From a bacterium (GTDB lineage: Bacteria; Vulcanimicrobiota; Vulcanimicrobiia; Vulcanimicrobiales; SCRA01), in contig SCRA01000087.1 in NCBI GenBank assembly GCA_004297985.1, positions 50,002 through 114,001 of the forward strand: a stretch of DNA of 64,000 bases. Reading direction: 5' to 3'. This document shows positions 17,771-26,256 of this stretch, in pieces; within the stretch, counting starts at the first letter, position 1, and every line of letters begins with the position of its first letter. The notes under the pieces are model-generated. The model saw nothing but the letters and a program-made list of their open reading frames with translations. It was not told the DNA's origin and searched no databases. The translations under genes were made by a program, and so were the position numbers.

Positions 17771-18868
17771 GTGGGCATCGCTCGCGCGCTTACGCTCCTG
17801 ATCCTGGCGCTCGCTGCGGCCGTCGCGAGTGTCGTCCCGGCACCCTCAGAGTCCTCACCCACGCGAACGCCGCCTCCTAGCACCGTCCCTGCCGTCGAGC
17901 CCACCAGCGATCCAGCGGCGGCGCGGCTGTTGGACGGTGCCATGGGAGCGCCGCACCGCCTCTCCTACGTGGGACGGCTTTCGACGATCGCCTGGGGCGC
18001 TAGCGGAACGCGTGCCGTGGAGATGAACATCGAGCATCGCGCACCCGACGCGACGCGCAAATGGTACATCGCCCCCTCGAGCGTCTACGGCAACTACATG
18101 ATCGAGCGCGGTACAACGGCCTACGCGTTCGACCTGCACGCGCAAACCGTGACGATCTCTCACTATCCCGCCGCCGACGAAGACGATATCGCCGAGGATT
18201 CCAACTTCGGCCTGCTCACCACGAACTACCGCGCCGTCCCGGGCGCGGACGACGAAGTGGCCGGCCGCAAAGCGCACACCCTCTCGCTGGTCAACCGCTA
18301 CAGCGGCGCGCGCCTGCAGCGCATATGGATCGACGCGCAGACCTCGCTCCTGCTGGCCAAAGAGCGCTACCATGCCAACGGGTCGGTGGCATACACGTCG
18401 CGCTTTCAGGAGATCGCCTATCGCGACGTGCCGCAAGCGCTCTTCCAGCCGGCGACACCGGACGGCTTTACGACGCGCAAGGGGAGGGACTTCGGCGTCC
18501 CCTCCGTCGACCTCGAGCACGTGCTCGGCCAAGCCGGTTTCGCGGCCACCGGTCCCCGCTATCTCCCCGAGGGGTTCGCGCTGGTGAGCGGCGACGTCAC
18601 GGCCATCAAGGGCATACGCAGCCTCCATCTGCTGTACACGGACGGCTTACGCAGCCTCTCGCTCTTCGAGAACCCCGACAAGAACGGCGGCGCCAACTTC
18701 ACGGGGCTTCAAGCGCAGGATGCGCGCGTGCAAGGACAGCCCGCGACCTACGTCGAGGACGAGCCCAACGTCTTGCTGGCCTGGCAGGAGCGCGGCCTCA
18801 ACTTCACGCTGGTCGGAGATTTACCGCTGCGTGAGCTCGAGCGTATCGCCGCCTCCGTCATCCCTTAG
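17771..18868 (+). CDS. MucB/RseB-like sigma-factor regulatory protein
   Basis: 365 residues, exported (hydrophobic N-terminus to about residue 24, then a Ser/Pro/Thr-rich linker). The N-terminal domain (about 50-235) has the LolA/RseB-like fold pattern SYVGRLSTIAWG, then VNRYSGARLQRIWIDAQTSLLLAKERYHANGSVAYTSRF. The C-terminal domain (about 255-365) resembles DUF4367-type domains (YLPEGFALVSG, LLYTDGLRSLSLFE, LNFTLVGDLPLRELERIAAS). In RpoE systems RseB shields the anti-sigma factor from cleavage and senses lipids. Its place right after the anti-sigma gene supports that role here. Confidence 0.82.
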   Translation: MGIARALTLLILALAAAVASVVPAPSESSPTRTPPPSTVPAVEPTSDPAAARLLDGAMGAPHRLSYVGRLSTIAWGASGTRAVEMNIEHRAPDATRKWYIAPSSVYGNYMIERGTTAYAFDLHAQTVTISHYPAADEDDIAEDSNFGLLTTNYRAVPGADDEVAGRKAHTLSLVNRYSGARLQRIWIDAQTSLLLAKERYHANGSVAYTSRFQEIAYRDVPQALFQPATPDGFTTRKGRDFGVPSVDLEHVLGQAGFAATGPRYLPEGFALVSGDVTAIKGIRSLHLLYTDGLRSLSLFENPDKNGGANFTGLQAQDARVQGQPATYVEDEPNVLLAWQERGLNFTLVGDLPLRELERIAASVIP

Positions 18869-18901
18869 CGAACAAGGTGTGCGCCCTCCGAGGGCGTACC
18901 A

Positions 18902-19726
18902 ATGCGTGTCGTGCGCACCCAACGCCGCTACGTTGCTCTACAGGCCGTGCTGGTGGCGATCGTCCTGGCGATCTTCCTCTATGGGTTCTGGCTGGCTTCC
19001 GAGAACCCGAACTTCGATGTCTTCGGGCGCACGCTGACCAGCGAGCCGGCGACGCAGCGCGTGGTCGCCCTCACCTTCGACGACGGGCCCAACCCGCCGT
19101 ATACTACCGAGATCGTGCGCTGGCTGAAGGCGCACGACGCAGTCGCGACGTTCTTCTGCGTGGGCCGCGCGGTCGCGCGCTACCCGGAGGTGGTACGCGA
19201 GGAGACGGCCGCCGGCGACCAGGTCGGCAATCACACGTGGGATCATGCGCACCTGCTGCTGGAACGCCCCACGCATCAGCGGCGCGAGCTCCAGCGCACC
19301 TCGCAGGCCATCAAGGCCGCCACCGGCGCGACACCGACGCTCTTTCGCCCGCCCTTCGGGGGACGCGATCCCGAGATCGTGTCGCTGGCCGGGTCGATGG
19401 GCATGCGTACGGTGTTGTGGAGCATTCCGCTGGCCGGTGACTGGAATCGCCCGCCGGCAAAGGTAATCGCTACACGCATTCTCGCCAAGGTCAAGCCCGG
19501 CGCCATCATGGTGCTGCATGACGGGAACAAGGGCGCCTGCGGCGTGCTCCCGCGCATGCAATCCACTGCCTGCGACCGCAGCCAGTCTGTCGAGGCCGTG
19601 AAGATCATCGTTTCTACGCTCCAAGCGAAGGGCTACCGCTTCGTCACGGTCGACGAGCTGCAGCACTTGGCGCCCGCCCCGGCGCCGGAGATCGAGGATG
19701 AGCAGGAGTCGGGAGGCACACTCTAG
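18902..19726 (+). CDS. Polysaccharide deacetylase (NodB domain), membrane-anchored
   Basis: 274 residues with one N-terminal membrane anchor (about 12-33) and an extracytoplasmic NodB domain. Catalytic motifs: TFDDGPN (58-64), His111/His115 in HTWDHAHL, RPPFGGRDPEIV and the VKPGAIMVLHDGNKG end. It removes acetyl groups from peptidoglycan or a similar glycan. It follows the RseB-like gene by 33 nt and is probably in the same operon, making it a likely envelope-stress effector. About 30 residues at the C-terminus are a non-conserved Ala/Pro/Glu tail. Confidence 0.88.
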   Translation: MRVVRTQRRYVALQAVLVAIVLAIFLYGFWLASENPNFDVFGRTLTSEPATQRVVALTFDDGPNPPYTTEIVRWLKAHDAVATFFCVGRAVARYPEVVREETAAGDQVGNHTWDHAHLLLERPTHQRRELQRTSQAIKAATGATPTLFRPPFGGRDPEIVSLAGSMGMRTVLWSIPLAGDWNRPPAKVIATRILAKVKPGAIMVLHDGNKGACGVLPRMQSTACDRSQSVEAVKIIVSTLQAKGYRFVTVDELQHLAPAPAPEIEDEQESGGTL

Positions 19727-19746
19727 CGGTCTCCCGGCAGGTCGTC

Positions 19747-19772
19747 TATAATTTGACGAAGAATCGCAAATT
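19747..19772. promoter_or_regulatory. Promoter -10 (TATAAT) with overlapping inverted repeat AATTTG-N11-CAAATT
   Basis: TATAAT (19747-19752) is a consensus -10 box; a -35 box is not clear. Perfect 6-bp arms at 19750-19755 and 19767-19772 start within the -10 and end at the start codon of the metal-binding lipoprotein gene. AT-rich palindromes at this place are typical of Fur/Zur or MntR-like operators, and a Fur-family gene ends the operon. The regulator assignment is inference. Confidence 0.5.
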
Positions 19773-19773
19773 C

Positions 19774-20658
19774 ATGCAACGCCTCCCCGCGCTGGCCGCG
19801 CTTCTCTGCTCTCTCTCGGCCTGTTCGGTTGGAGGCGCCCCAGCCGGCGGCGGCGACGCCGTGGCGACGATGTCGACGCTGGCTTCGATCACCTCAGCGG
19901 TCGTCTCCCCTCATCTCGCGGTGTCCAGCCTCGTCCCGGTAGGCGCCTCGGTCGAGAACTTTCAGCCGCGTCCACAGGACGTGGCAACGCTCCACGCCGC
20001 ACGGCTGCTGGTAGAGAACGGCGCCGGCCTCGAGACCTGGTTGCGCGATACGATCGACGGTGCCAAGAACCCCGGTCTGCGCATCGTCGACTGCACGGAC
20101 GGTCTGCCCGTGGAGCAGCAAAACCCCCACCTCTGGATGGACCCCCTCTACGCAAAGGCCTACGTGGCGCGGATCGCTGCGGGTGCGGCGCTCGCCGACC
20201 CGCAGCACGCACGCGACTACGCCGAGGCGGCGCGCCGCTACGATCGGCAACTCGACGAGCTCGACCACTGGATCCGCGCACAGATCGCGGTCATCCCCCC
20301 GCAGCGGCGCACGATGATCGTCTTCCACAATGCGTGGTACTACTACGCGAAGCGCTACGGCATCCAGTTGATCGGGGTCGTCGAGCGCAATCCGGGGCAG
20401 GAGCCCAGCGCCTACGAGCTAGCTAAGCTGGTGGATCTTGCCAAGCGCCATCACGTGCAAGCCGTCTTTGCCGAGCCGCAGTTCTCGCCGAAGCTCGTGC
20501 GGCAGTTGGCGCGCTCCGCCAATATCCGCACCGTGGAGGACCTCTACGACGACTCCGTCGGCGATCAGCCCGCGGTGGCGGACTACCTGTCGATGATGCG
20601 GTACGATACGGAGACGATCGTCAAGGCGCTGACCGAGAACACGGGAAGGCACGCATGA
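19774..20658 (+). CDS. znuA: Metal ABC transporter substrate-binding lipoprotein (ZnuA/TroA family)
   Basis: 294 residues from the ATG at 19774. The signal peptide ends in a lipobox (LSAC, Cys17), so the mature protein is lipid-anchored outside the inner membrane. The cluster 9 fold is recognised by VPVGASVENFQPRPQDV (His is replaced: families usually have DPHxFEP), NPHLWMDPLYAKAYV, MIVFHNAWYYYAKRYGI and VFAEPQFSPKLVRQLA. Metal ligands appear to include His in NPHLWMD and HNAWY, and Glu in AEPQ. There is no His-rich loop, so Mn or Fe is possible besides Zn. First gene of a four-gene operon with 4-bp overlaps. Confidence 0.88.
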   Translation: MQRLPALAALLCSLSACSVGGAPAGGGDAVATMSTLASITSAVVSPHLAVSSLVPVGASVENFQPRPQDVATLHAARLLVENGAGLETWLRDTIDGAKNPGLRIVDCTDGLPVEQQNPHLWMDPLYAKAYVARIAAGAALADPQHARDYAEAARRYDRQLDELDHWIRAQIAVIPPQRRTMIVFHNAWYYYAKRYGIQLIGVVERNPGQEPSAYELAKLVDLAKRHHVQAVFAEPQFSPKLVRQLARSANIRTVEDLYDDSVGDQPAVADYLSMMRYDTETIVKALTENTGRHA

Positions 20659-21407
20659 CCACGGTCGTCGCCGAGAAGGCCGTCGCCGTGGCCGCTTACG
20701 GTCTCCAGGTCGCGTACGGCGACGGCCGCGTCGGCCTCACGGGCGTGAACTTCGCATTGGCCCCAGGCCAGGTGATGGGCGTCATCGGCCCCAACGGCTC
20801 GGGAAAGTCCACGTTGCTGAAGGCAACGGCGGGGCTCTTGCGCGTGAGCGCGGGCACGTTGCTCGTCTTCGGTAAGAAGCCCACGGACCTGGAGCCCGGG
20901 TCGATCGCCTACGTCCCGCAGATGGAGGCGGTAGACTGGCACTTCCCCGCAACCGTGCGCGACATCGTCTCGATGGGGCGCTTTCCAAAGATCGGCCGCC
21001 TGCGCCGCTTCTCCGCACGTGATCGCCATCTGGTCAACGAGGCGCTGACCGCCGTAGAGTTGCTCGATCTCGCAGACCGTCCGATCGGCCAACTCTCCGG
21101 TGGGCAGCAGCAGCGCGCCTTCATCGCGCGAGCGATCGCGCAGGAGCCTGTGATCTATCTGCTCGACGAGCCGGCCACCGGGGTCGACGCGGCGACGGAA
21201 GAGAAGCTCTTGCGCATAGTTCGCGCGCTGGCCGGAGACGGCAAGCCCGTGATGATGTCGACGCACGACCTCGAGCGCGCACGCGAGTGGTTCGACCGCC
21301 TGCTCGTGCTCGATACGCATCAAGTCCTCGAGGGGCCGACGGATGACGTGCTCACCGCCCACCCCGGCCTCTCCCACTCGCACGCCCACGGACACCCCAA
21401 GCCATGA
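20655..21407 (+). CDS. znuC: Metal ABC transporter ATP-binding protein
   Basis: 250 residues. Walker A GPNGSGKS (45-52), Q-loop in YVPQMEAVDWHFP (about 88-100), signature LSGGQQQR (about 150), Walker B with YLLDEPATGVD (about 170-181) and the His switch in STHDL. The QMEAVDWHFP sequence is typical of the zinc/manganese subfamily (MntB/TroB/ZnuC). It ends with a His-rich tail (HSHAHGHPKP) that may bind metal. Overlaps the preceding and following genes by 4 bp, so translation is coupled. Confidence 0.92.
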   Translation: MTTVVAEKAVAVAAYGLQVAYGDGRVGLTGVNFALAPGQVMGVIGPNGSGKSTLLKATAGLLRVSAGTLLVFGKKPTDLEPGSIAYVPQMEAVDWHFPATVRDIVSMGRFPKIGRLRRFSARDRHLVNEALTAVELLDLADRPIGQLSGGQQQRAFIARAIAQEPVIYLLDEPATGVDAATEEKLLRIVRALAGDGKPVMMSTHDLERAREWFDRLLVLDTHQVLEGPTDDVLTAHPGLSHSHAHGHPKP

Positions 21408-22234
21408 CGATCATCCACGCACTGGTGGCGCCCTTCGCCTACGACTTCATGGTGCGCGCCTTCATCGCCGCGCTAACCGTGGGTCTGCTCTGCAGCGTGG
21501 TGGGCTGCTACGTGGTCGTGCGCAAGCTCTCGTTCATCGGCGACGGCATCGCCCATGCCTCCTTCGCCGGGATCGTGGTGGCCTATCTGCGCCACGTGGA
21601 CTATTACGTGGGGGCGGCGGTGATGGCCGTGGTGACGGCGCTGGGCATCGGCCTCGTGACGCGCCGCGGCAACGTCTCGATGGATACGGCGATCGGCGTG
21701 CTCTTCACGGGCGCTTTCGCTTTAGGCGTCTTCCTGATGTCGCAGTTGAAGAACTACGCCGTCGATCTGCAGGACTATCTCTTCGGGAACATCCTGGGAG
21801 TTTCGCAGCTCGACCTCACGCTGACCGTGACGCTGGCGGCCGCGGTAGCTGTGGCGCTGGTCTTGCTCTGGCGCGATCTGCTCTACACCTCGTTCGATCC
21901 CGTCGTCGCGCAGACGTCGGGCATCCCGACGGCACTCATCGATTATATTCTCCTGGTACTCCTGGCGCTGACCATCATCGTCTCGTTGGAGTCGGTTGGG
22001 ATCATCCTGGTAGCGGCGCTGTTGGTCACCCCTGCCGCGGCGGCAGCGCAGGTGACGCGGCGCCTGCCGACGATGATGCTCGTCTCGGCTGGGATCGGCG
22101 CCTTCTGTGCCGTAGGCGGACTCTATCTCTCCTACTACGTCAACGCTGCCTCCGGGGCGACGATCGTACTGCTAGCCACCATCTGCTTCTTCGCGGCGCT
22201 AGGCGTCGGCCAACGCGTGAAACGCGTCGCATGA
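21404..22234 (+). CDS. znuB: Metal ABC transporter permease
   Basis: 276-residue ABC-3 family inner-membrane permease with about eight hydrophobic segments. Family landmarks are FVRAFIAALTVGLLCSVVGCYVVVRKLSFIGDGIAHASFAGI (broken here over residues 13-53), the FGNILGVS loop and the LESVGIILVAALLVTPAAAAA segment. It forms the channel for the ATPase and lipoprotein encoded upstream. 4-bp overlaps on both sides. Confidence 0.92.
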   Translation: MTIIHALVAPFAYDFMVRAFIAALTVGLLCSVVGCYVVVRKLSFIGDGIAHASFAGIVVAYLRHVDYYVGAAVMAVVTALGIGLVTRRGNVSMDTAIGVLFTGAFALGVFLMSQLKNYAVDLQDYLFGNILGVSQLDLTLTVTLAAAVAVALVLLWRDLLYTSFDPVVAQTSGIPTALIDYILLVLLALTIIVSLESVGIILVAALLVTPAAAAAQVTRRLPTMMLVSAGIGAFCAVGGLYLSYYVNAASGATIVLLATICFFAALGVGQRVKRVA

Positions 22235-22647
22235 ACGAAATCTCCGACCAACTGCACGGCAAGGGGCGCTATGCGACGCGCACGCGCGAGCGTGTAGCGC
22301 AGGTGCTGCACGAAGAGCGCAGGTACCTCACCGCTCACGCCATCCACGAGCTGCTCGTGGCGCGCGGCATCTCGATCTCGCTCTCCACGGTATACCGCAC
22401 GCTGGAGCTGCTGGTCGGCCTCGGCGTGGCGGCGACGCGCGGCGAGGAGAGTGGGGAGATTTCCTACGTCTTCTGCACGGTGCAGCACCACCATCACGCC
22501 GTCTGCCGCATGTGCGGGCGCGTCGAAGAGGTGGGATGCGGGCCGCTCGCGCGCTTCGCACGCGATCTGCGCGCCGGCCAGGGCTTTGAGCTGGAAGACC
22601 ACGCCATCGAGCTCTACGGGCGCTGCTCCCGCTGCACGAAGCACTGA
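22231..22647 (+). CDS. Fur-family metalloregulator (Zur/Fur)
   Basis: 138 residues from the ATG that overlaps the permease stop (ATGA). The winged helix is in residues 15-75 (TAHAIHELLVARGISISLSTVYRTLELL). The metal sites are a His cluster (QHHHHAVCRMCG, about 88-99) and two CxxC pairs (CRMC and CSRC near the C-terminus) for a structural zinc. Placed as last gene of the metal-uptake operon, it most likely represses this operon when metal is plentiful. Zur is likelier than Fur from context, not from sequence alone. Confidence 0.88.
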   Translation: MNEISDQLHGKGRYATRTRERVAQVLHEERRYLTAHAIHELLVARGISISLSTVYRTLELLVGLGVAATRGEESGEISYVFCTVQHHHHAVCRMCGRVEEVGCGPLARFARDLRAGQGFELEDHAIELYGRCSRCTKH

Positions 22648-22658
22648 ACCGGAAACCG

Positions 22659-23249
22659 CTACTTCAAAGCGGCGTTGATCCGCGTCTCGAGCGCCGGGGC
22701 GTCGACCTCCCCCGATCCTACCCACGCGACCCTGCCGTCGGGGGCAACGAGCGTGAGGCTGGGATAGCCTTCGCGTAGGTACGGATTGGGGTTGGCTCCC
22801 GTGAGGTCGAAGCCAAGCGGATACCCGGCGCTGTAGTCGCTGGCGAACTTCGTCACATCGCCCGCACCGACCGGCGTGGTGCCGTCGAAGCCGAAGGGGC
22901 TGCCGACGATGCCGACAACGGCGAGCCGCTCGCCATACTTCTTCTGCAGATCGGTGAGCGCGGCGGCCTCGTGCTGGCAGTGCGGACACCAAACGGCGAA
23001 GACTTCGACAAGCCATGCTCTGCCGGCGAACTGGCTGGAGGTGACCTCACCGGTTGCCGTGCGGATGTCGAACGACGGCGCCCTATCGCCCACTGCGAGC
23101 AGCTTCGTGGGCGCCTTCACCGGAGTCACCGCGGCCTGCGAGCCGTGCAGTCGCCAGTAGGCGACGGCAACCACCGCCAACACGGCCAAAATTGCGAACG
23201 TCACGATCGGCCCCGCACCCTTGCGTGGGACCTGCGACTTCCGGCTCAT
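22659..23249 (-). CDS. TlpA-like membrane-anchored thioredoxin
   Basis: 196 residues with an N-terminal membrane anchor (about 14-32) and an extracytoplasmic thioredoxin fold. The active site is WCPHC (87-91), with the cis-Pro loop in EGYPSLTLVAPDG. The linker and AVGDRAPSFDIRTATGEV are typical of redoxin/TlpA proteins. It overlaps the upstream MauE/DoxX-like gene by 4 bp, a pairing known from methylamine dehydrogenase maturation (MauD/MauE) and other disulfide pathways. Role: disulfide reduction or isomerisation outside the cytoplasm. Convergent with the Fur-family gene. Confidence 0.88.
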   Translation of the reverse strand: MSRKSQVPRKGAGPIVTFAILAVLAVVAVAYWRLHGSQAAVTPVKAPTKLLAVGDRAPSFDIRTATGEVTSSQFAGRAWLVEVFAVWCPHCQHEAAALTDLQKKYGERLAVVGIVGSPFGFDGTTPVGAGDVTKFASDYSAGYPLGFDLTGANPNPYLREGYPSLTLVAPDGRVAWVGSGEVDAPALETRINAALK

Positions 23250-23692
23250 CCAATCTCCCTTCTATCGACGGCAAGCGCGCCCGGAGCGCGCAGTGCCACC
23301 ACGAGTGCGCCGGCGGCGAGCGCCGCGTCGCGCACGACATCGATCCACGATGCGGGCGCGGCATCGCCTTGCCCGAAACAGCCGCACGCGATATGAATGC
23401 CTCGTACGACGACGGAGGCGATCGCCCCCGCGAAGATGACGAACTCGGTACAGGCCACCCACGCGGCGGCACGCGTGAGGTATCCAACGATCAGATAGCC
23501 GCCCAGCAGAATCTCGAACCACGGAACGAAGACGGCCATCGGCCCCGCCACTGCCGGGGGCAGCAGTTGGAAGCCCGCTATGGTGGAGGCGAAGGCCGTG
23601 GGGTCGGGCACCTTCAAGGCTCCGGCGACGACGAGCACGGCGCCGAGGGCAACACGCAGCACGAAGATCAGATAGGGCGTCCTCAGGCCCAC
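23246..23692 (-). CDS. MauE/DoxX-family membrane protein
   Basis: 148 residues with four hydrophobic segments. The first, FVLRVALGAVLVVAGALKVPDP, and the second, VFVPWFEILLGGYLIVG, follow the MauE/DoxX pattern, and a CGCFG motif (about residue 113) in the loop before the last segment supplies a Cys pair, as in MauE-like redox partners. Overlaps the TlpA-like gene by 4 bp and the upstream deacetylase-family gene by 10 bp, so all three are cotranscribed. Probably transfers reducing equivalents across the membrane to the thioredoxin partner; this is inference. Confidence 0.82.
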   Translation of the reverse strand: MGLRTPYLIFVLRVALGAVLVVAGALKVPDPTAFASTIAGFQLLPPAVAGPMAVFVPWFEILLGGYLIVGYLTRAAAWVACTEFVIFAGAIASVVVRGIHIACGCFGQGDAAPASWIDVVRDAALAAGALVVALRAPGALAVDRREIG

Positions 23693-24684
23693 GAGGCCAT
23701 CTCCTCAAGTTGCCGGCGGATCGAGAGCGGTGCCGCGCCGAGATCGACGTCGGGCGGTGCGGCCGCGGCGTCGAAGGCGGCCACGGTGCGCGCCACCCCA
23801 TGCGCCAAGTTCTGCAGATGGTAGCCGCCCTCCAAGCAGAAGGCGACGGAGGCACCGCTGCGCTCGGCGGCTTCGCGCAGCAGAGCGCCCAGCGCATCGG
23901 TGCTCTCTAGCTCCACGCCCAGGTCACCGATGGGATCGCCCGCCAAGTAGTCGTAGCCGGCGCTGACGACGATGGCGTACGGCTTGACGATGCGCAGTGC
24001 CTGGTGAAGCAGCTCGCGCCAGGTGGCGATGAAGCCCTCCGTCGAGATACCGCTCGGGTGGATGGGGATGCTCACGTCTACGTCGCCGCCGAAGGTGCGA
24101 AAGAGGCCGGCGTCACCGGTGTCCGGATAGGCGGGGTGCGCATGCGTGCTCACGTACGAGAGCCGATCGCCGACGACGGCCTGCGTCCCATTGCCATGAT
24201 GGTAGTCGAAGTCGACGATCAGCGCACGCTGCCCCGTCTCTTCCACGAAGGCACGTGCAGCCACCGCCGCGTTATTGAACATACAGAAGCCCATGCCGCG
24301 TGCCGGCTCCGCATGGTGGCCGGGCGGACGCACCAGGGCAAAGGCGGCACCGTGGCCCGCGGCGGCGTGCTCGACAGCCGCGAGCGCCCCGCCGGCGGCA
24401 CGCAACGCCACGGCGTAGGAACGTTCGTCCACCATGGTGTCGCCGGTAGAGAGCTCGGCGACGGTACCGGGGACAATGGCCGCGACTTCGCGCTTGGCGC
24501 GCTCGAGATACCCGCGCGTGTGCACACGCAGGACCGAAGCCTCGCTCGCGTCGTGAGGCGCGACGCAGTCGAAGAGCCCGCGGTCGCGCAGGTGCGCGAC
24601 CACGGCCTCGATCCGATCCGGTCCCTCGGGATGGCCGGTGCCGCGGAGATGCTCCTCGTAGAGGGGGTCGTAGACGATCTTCAC
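23683..24684 (-). CDS. Histone deacetylase-family (acetoin utilisation-type) amidohydrolase
   Basis: 333-residue zinc-dependent deacetylase of the arginase/deacetylase fold. Motifs: HPEGPDRIEA (N-terminus), PPGHHAEP, the Zn ligands in DFDYHHGNGTQ and SAGYDYLAGDP, and the catalytic Tyr in CLEGGYHLQNL. Bacterial members deacetylate acetylpolyamines, AcuC-type protein substrates or small amides; substrate is not evident. It leads a three-gene overlap with the MauE-like and TlpA-like genes and follows the TPR gene by 24 nt. Confidence 0.9.
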   Translation of the reverse strand: MKIVYDPLYEEHLRGTGHPEGPDRIEAVVAHLRDRGLFDCVAPHDASEASVLRVHTRGYLERAKREVAAIVPGTVAELSTGDTMVDERSYAVALRAAGGALAAVEHAAAGHGAAFALVRPPGHHAEPARGMGFCMFNNAAVAARAFVEETGQRALIVDFDYHHGNGTQAVVGDRLSYVSTHAHPAYPDTGDAGLFRTFGGDVDVSIPIHPSGISTEGFIATWRELLHQALRIVKPYAIVVSAGYDYLAGDPIGDLGVELESTDALGALLREAAERSGASVAFCLEGGYHLQNLAHGVARTVAAFDAAAAPPDVDLGAAPLSIRRQLEEMASWA

Positions 24685-24708
24685 GCCGGCCCCGTCGTCA
24701 GCGCCCGA

Positions 24709-26202
24709 TCAGTGGAGGCGCTTGATCGCGTCCGTCGCCTGCTTCGCCAGATCACTGTTCTTCGGAGCGTAGGAGAGCAGCTTCTGGTAGTTCTCCTTCG
24801 CAGCCGCCGTCTGATGGAGACCCTCGTACGCCTGCGCTGCGACCAGATACACCACCGGCTGCTGCTTGGCGAAGTCGGAAGCCTTCTTCTTCACGGTCTC
24901 CGCGAGATCGGCGGCCTCTTTATAGTTCTTCACCCGCAGATCGGCCTGCGCGAGCGACATCGCCGTAACCGGATCGGCGTGCATATCATAGGCTTTTCGG
25001 AAGGCGTCGTGCGCCTTCTGTGCCTGGTTCTGCGCCATGTAGGCCTGGCCCAGGCCCAGGTAGAGGTCGGGCGTCGCGCCGGACGGGCCCAGCACCGAGA
25101 TCAGCTTGCTGAGATAGTTCGAGGCATCGGCGAACTTGCCGGCCGACATCGCGTACTGCGCCAGCACGTTGAGGGCATCGGGATCGTCACCCTTGGGCCC
25201 CAGCGCCTGCTTCCACAGCGTTACGGCCTTGTCGGGCTCCTTCTTCGTGTACCAATACTGACCGTAGGTGATGAGCGGGAGGCTCAGCCCCTGATGATCG
25301 TCGACGGCTTTCTGAAAAGCCTTCTGCGCATCGGCATCCTGCTGGTGAGCGGCATAGAGGCCGGCGACTTCGAGCTCGATCTGCACGTTTTTGGGGTCGA
25401 GCTGGAGCAGCGCGTCGTACTGCTTGACCGCATCGGAGATCTGGCCCGCCTGCGCGTAGGCGTGCGCCTTGCCGTAGATGGCGTCGCGGCTGTCCTTGTT
25501 GGTGGCCAGAACGCGATTGTAGATGTCGATGGCGTACTGTGGGGTCTTCTGGTCGAGGTATGTCTGCGCCTCGAGCATCAGCGCCGACGTATCCTTCGGT
25601 TCCATCTTGCCGGCGATCTCAAACTGCTTGCGCGCGTCGTCGTACTTCTTCTCGGCGGCGTAGACCATGCCGAGCGTATCGTACGCGGAGGCGTCGTTCT
25701 TGTTGAAGGTAATCGCACGCTGGGCCACGCGCTCGGCGTCGGCGCCACGCTTCTCCTTGAGCAGCAAATCGGCCAGCCTGACCAACACGCTGGCATTGGT
25801 GGGCGCCAAGTCGGCGGCGCGCTGCAGCGAGGCCGTGGCATCTTTCTCGTTGCCGAGGTCGCTATAGGCGACGCCTTCGTAGTAGTACACCTCAGCCGTC
25901 TTTACGCCCAATTGCTCCAGCTTCTGCGTCGCCGCCACCGTCTGGTCGGGGCGCTTGACGATGTACATGTACTGCGCCCACTTCAAGAGGGCATCGCGGT
26001 CGTTGGGGTCCTTCTTCAGCGCGGCTTGAAGTTTTGGAATTGCAACGTCGGGAGGCTCGGGTGTCGCCACGGGGACCGGAGCCGCGGATGCGCTGGCAGA
26101 GGCTGTCGGCGTTGGTGCCGGGCCCTTCGCGGAGGCGCTGAGCGGAACCAATGCGAGCGCCAACGCGATAAGCGGCCAGCGGAGGGCGGAGACTCGTGAC
26201 AC
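24709..26202 (-). CDS. Secreted TPR-repeat protein
   Basis: 497 residues. A signal peptide (to about residue 25, ASA cleavage) is followed by a Pro/Thr/Ser/Ala linker and then roughly twelve tetratricopeptide repeats covering residues 55-495, with the usual W/LG-Y-A-P spacing (for example AYDTLGMVYAAEKKYDDARKQF and AYAQAGQISDAVKQYDALLQLDP, each one repeat). It probably scaffolds proteins in the periplasm. The GTG start (26200-26202) has AGGAGT six bases upstream. It lies upstream of the deacetylase gene. Partner unknown. Confidence 0.85.
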   Translation of the reverse strand: MSRVSALRWPLIALALALVPLSASAKGPAPTPTASASASAAPVPVATPEPPDVAIPKLQAALKKDPNDRDALLKWAQYMYIVKRPDQTVAATQKLEQLGVKTAEVYYYEGVAYSDLGNEKDATASLQRAADLAPTNASVLVRLADLLLKEKRGADAERVAQRAITFNKNDASAYDTLGMVYAAEKKYDDARKQFEIAGKMEPKDTSALMLEAQTYLDQKTPQYAIDIYNRVLATNKDSRDAIYGKAHAYAQAGQISDAVKQYDALLQLDPKNVQIELEVAGLYAAHQQDADAQKAFQKAVDDHQGLSLPLITYGQYWYTKKEPDKAVTLWKQALGPKGDDPDALNVLAQYAMSAGKFADASNYLSKLISVLGPSGATPDLYLGLGQAYMAQNQAQKAHDAFRKAYDMHADPVTAMSLAQADLRVKNYKEAADLAETVKKKASDFAKQQPVVYLVAAQAYEGLHQTAAAKENYQKLLSYAPKNSDLAKQATDAIKRLH

Positions 26203-26256
26203 TGTTGGACTCCTAACGCTTCTAAAAGATGGATGGATCGGCTCGAGAGGACCGCG

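Noticed and set aside
24004..26199. Long open frame on the plus strand (over 700 codons)
   Set aside because: It is the antisense shadow of the TPR-repeat gene: high GC and repeat structure remove stops. The minus-strand product has signal peptide and TPR motifs.
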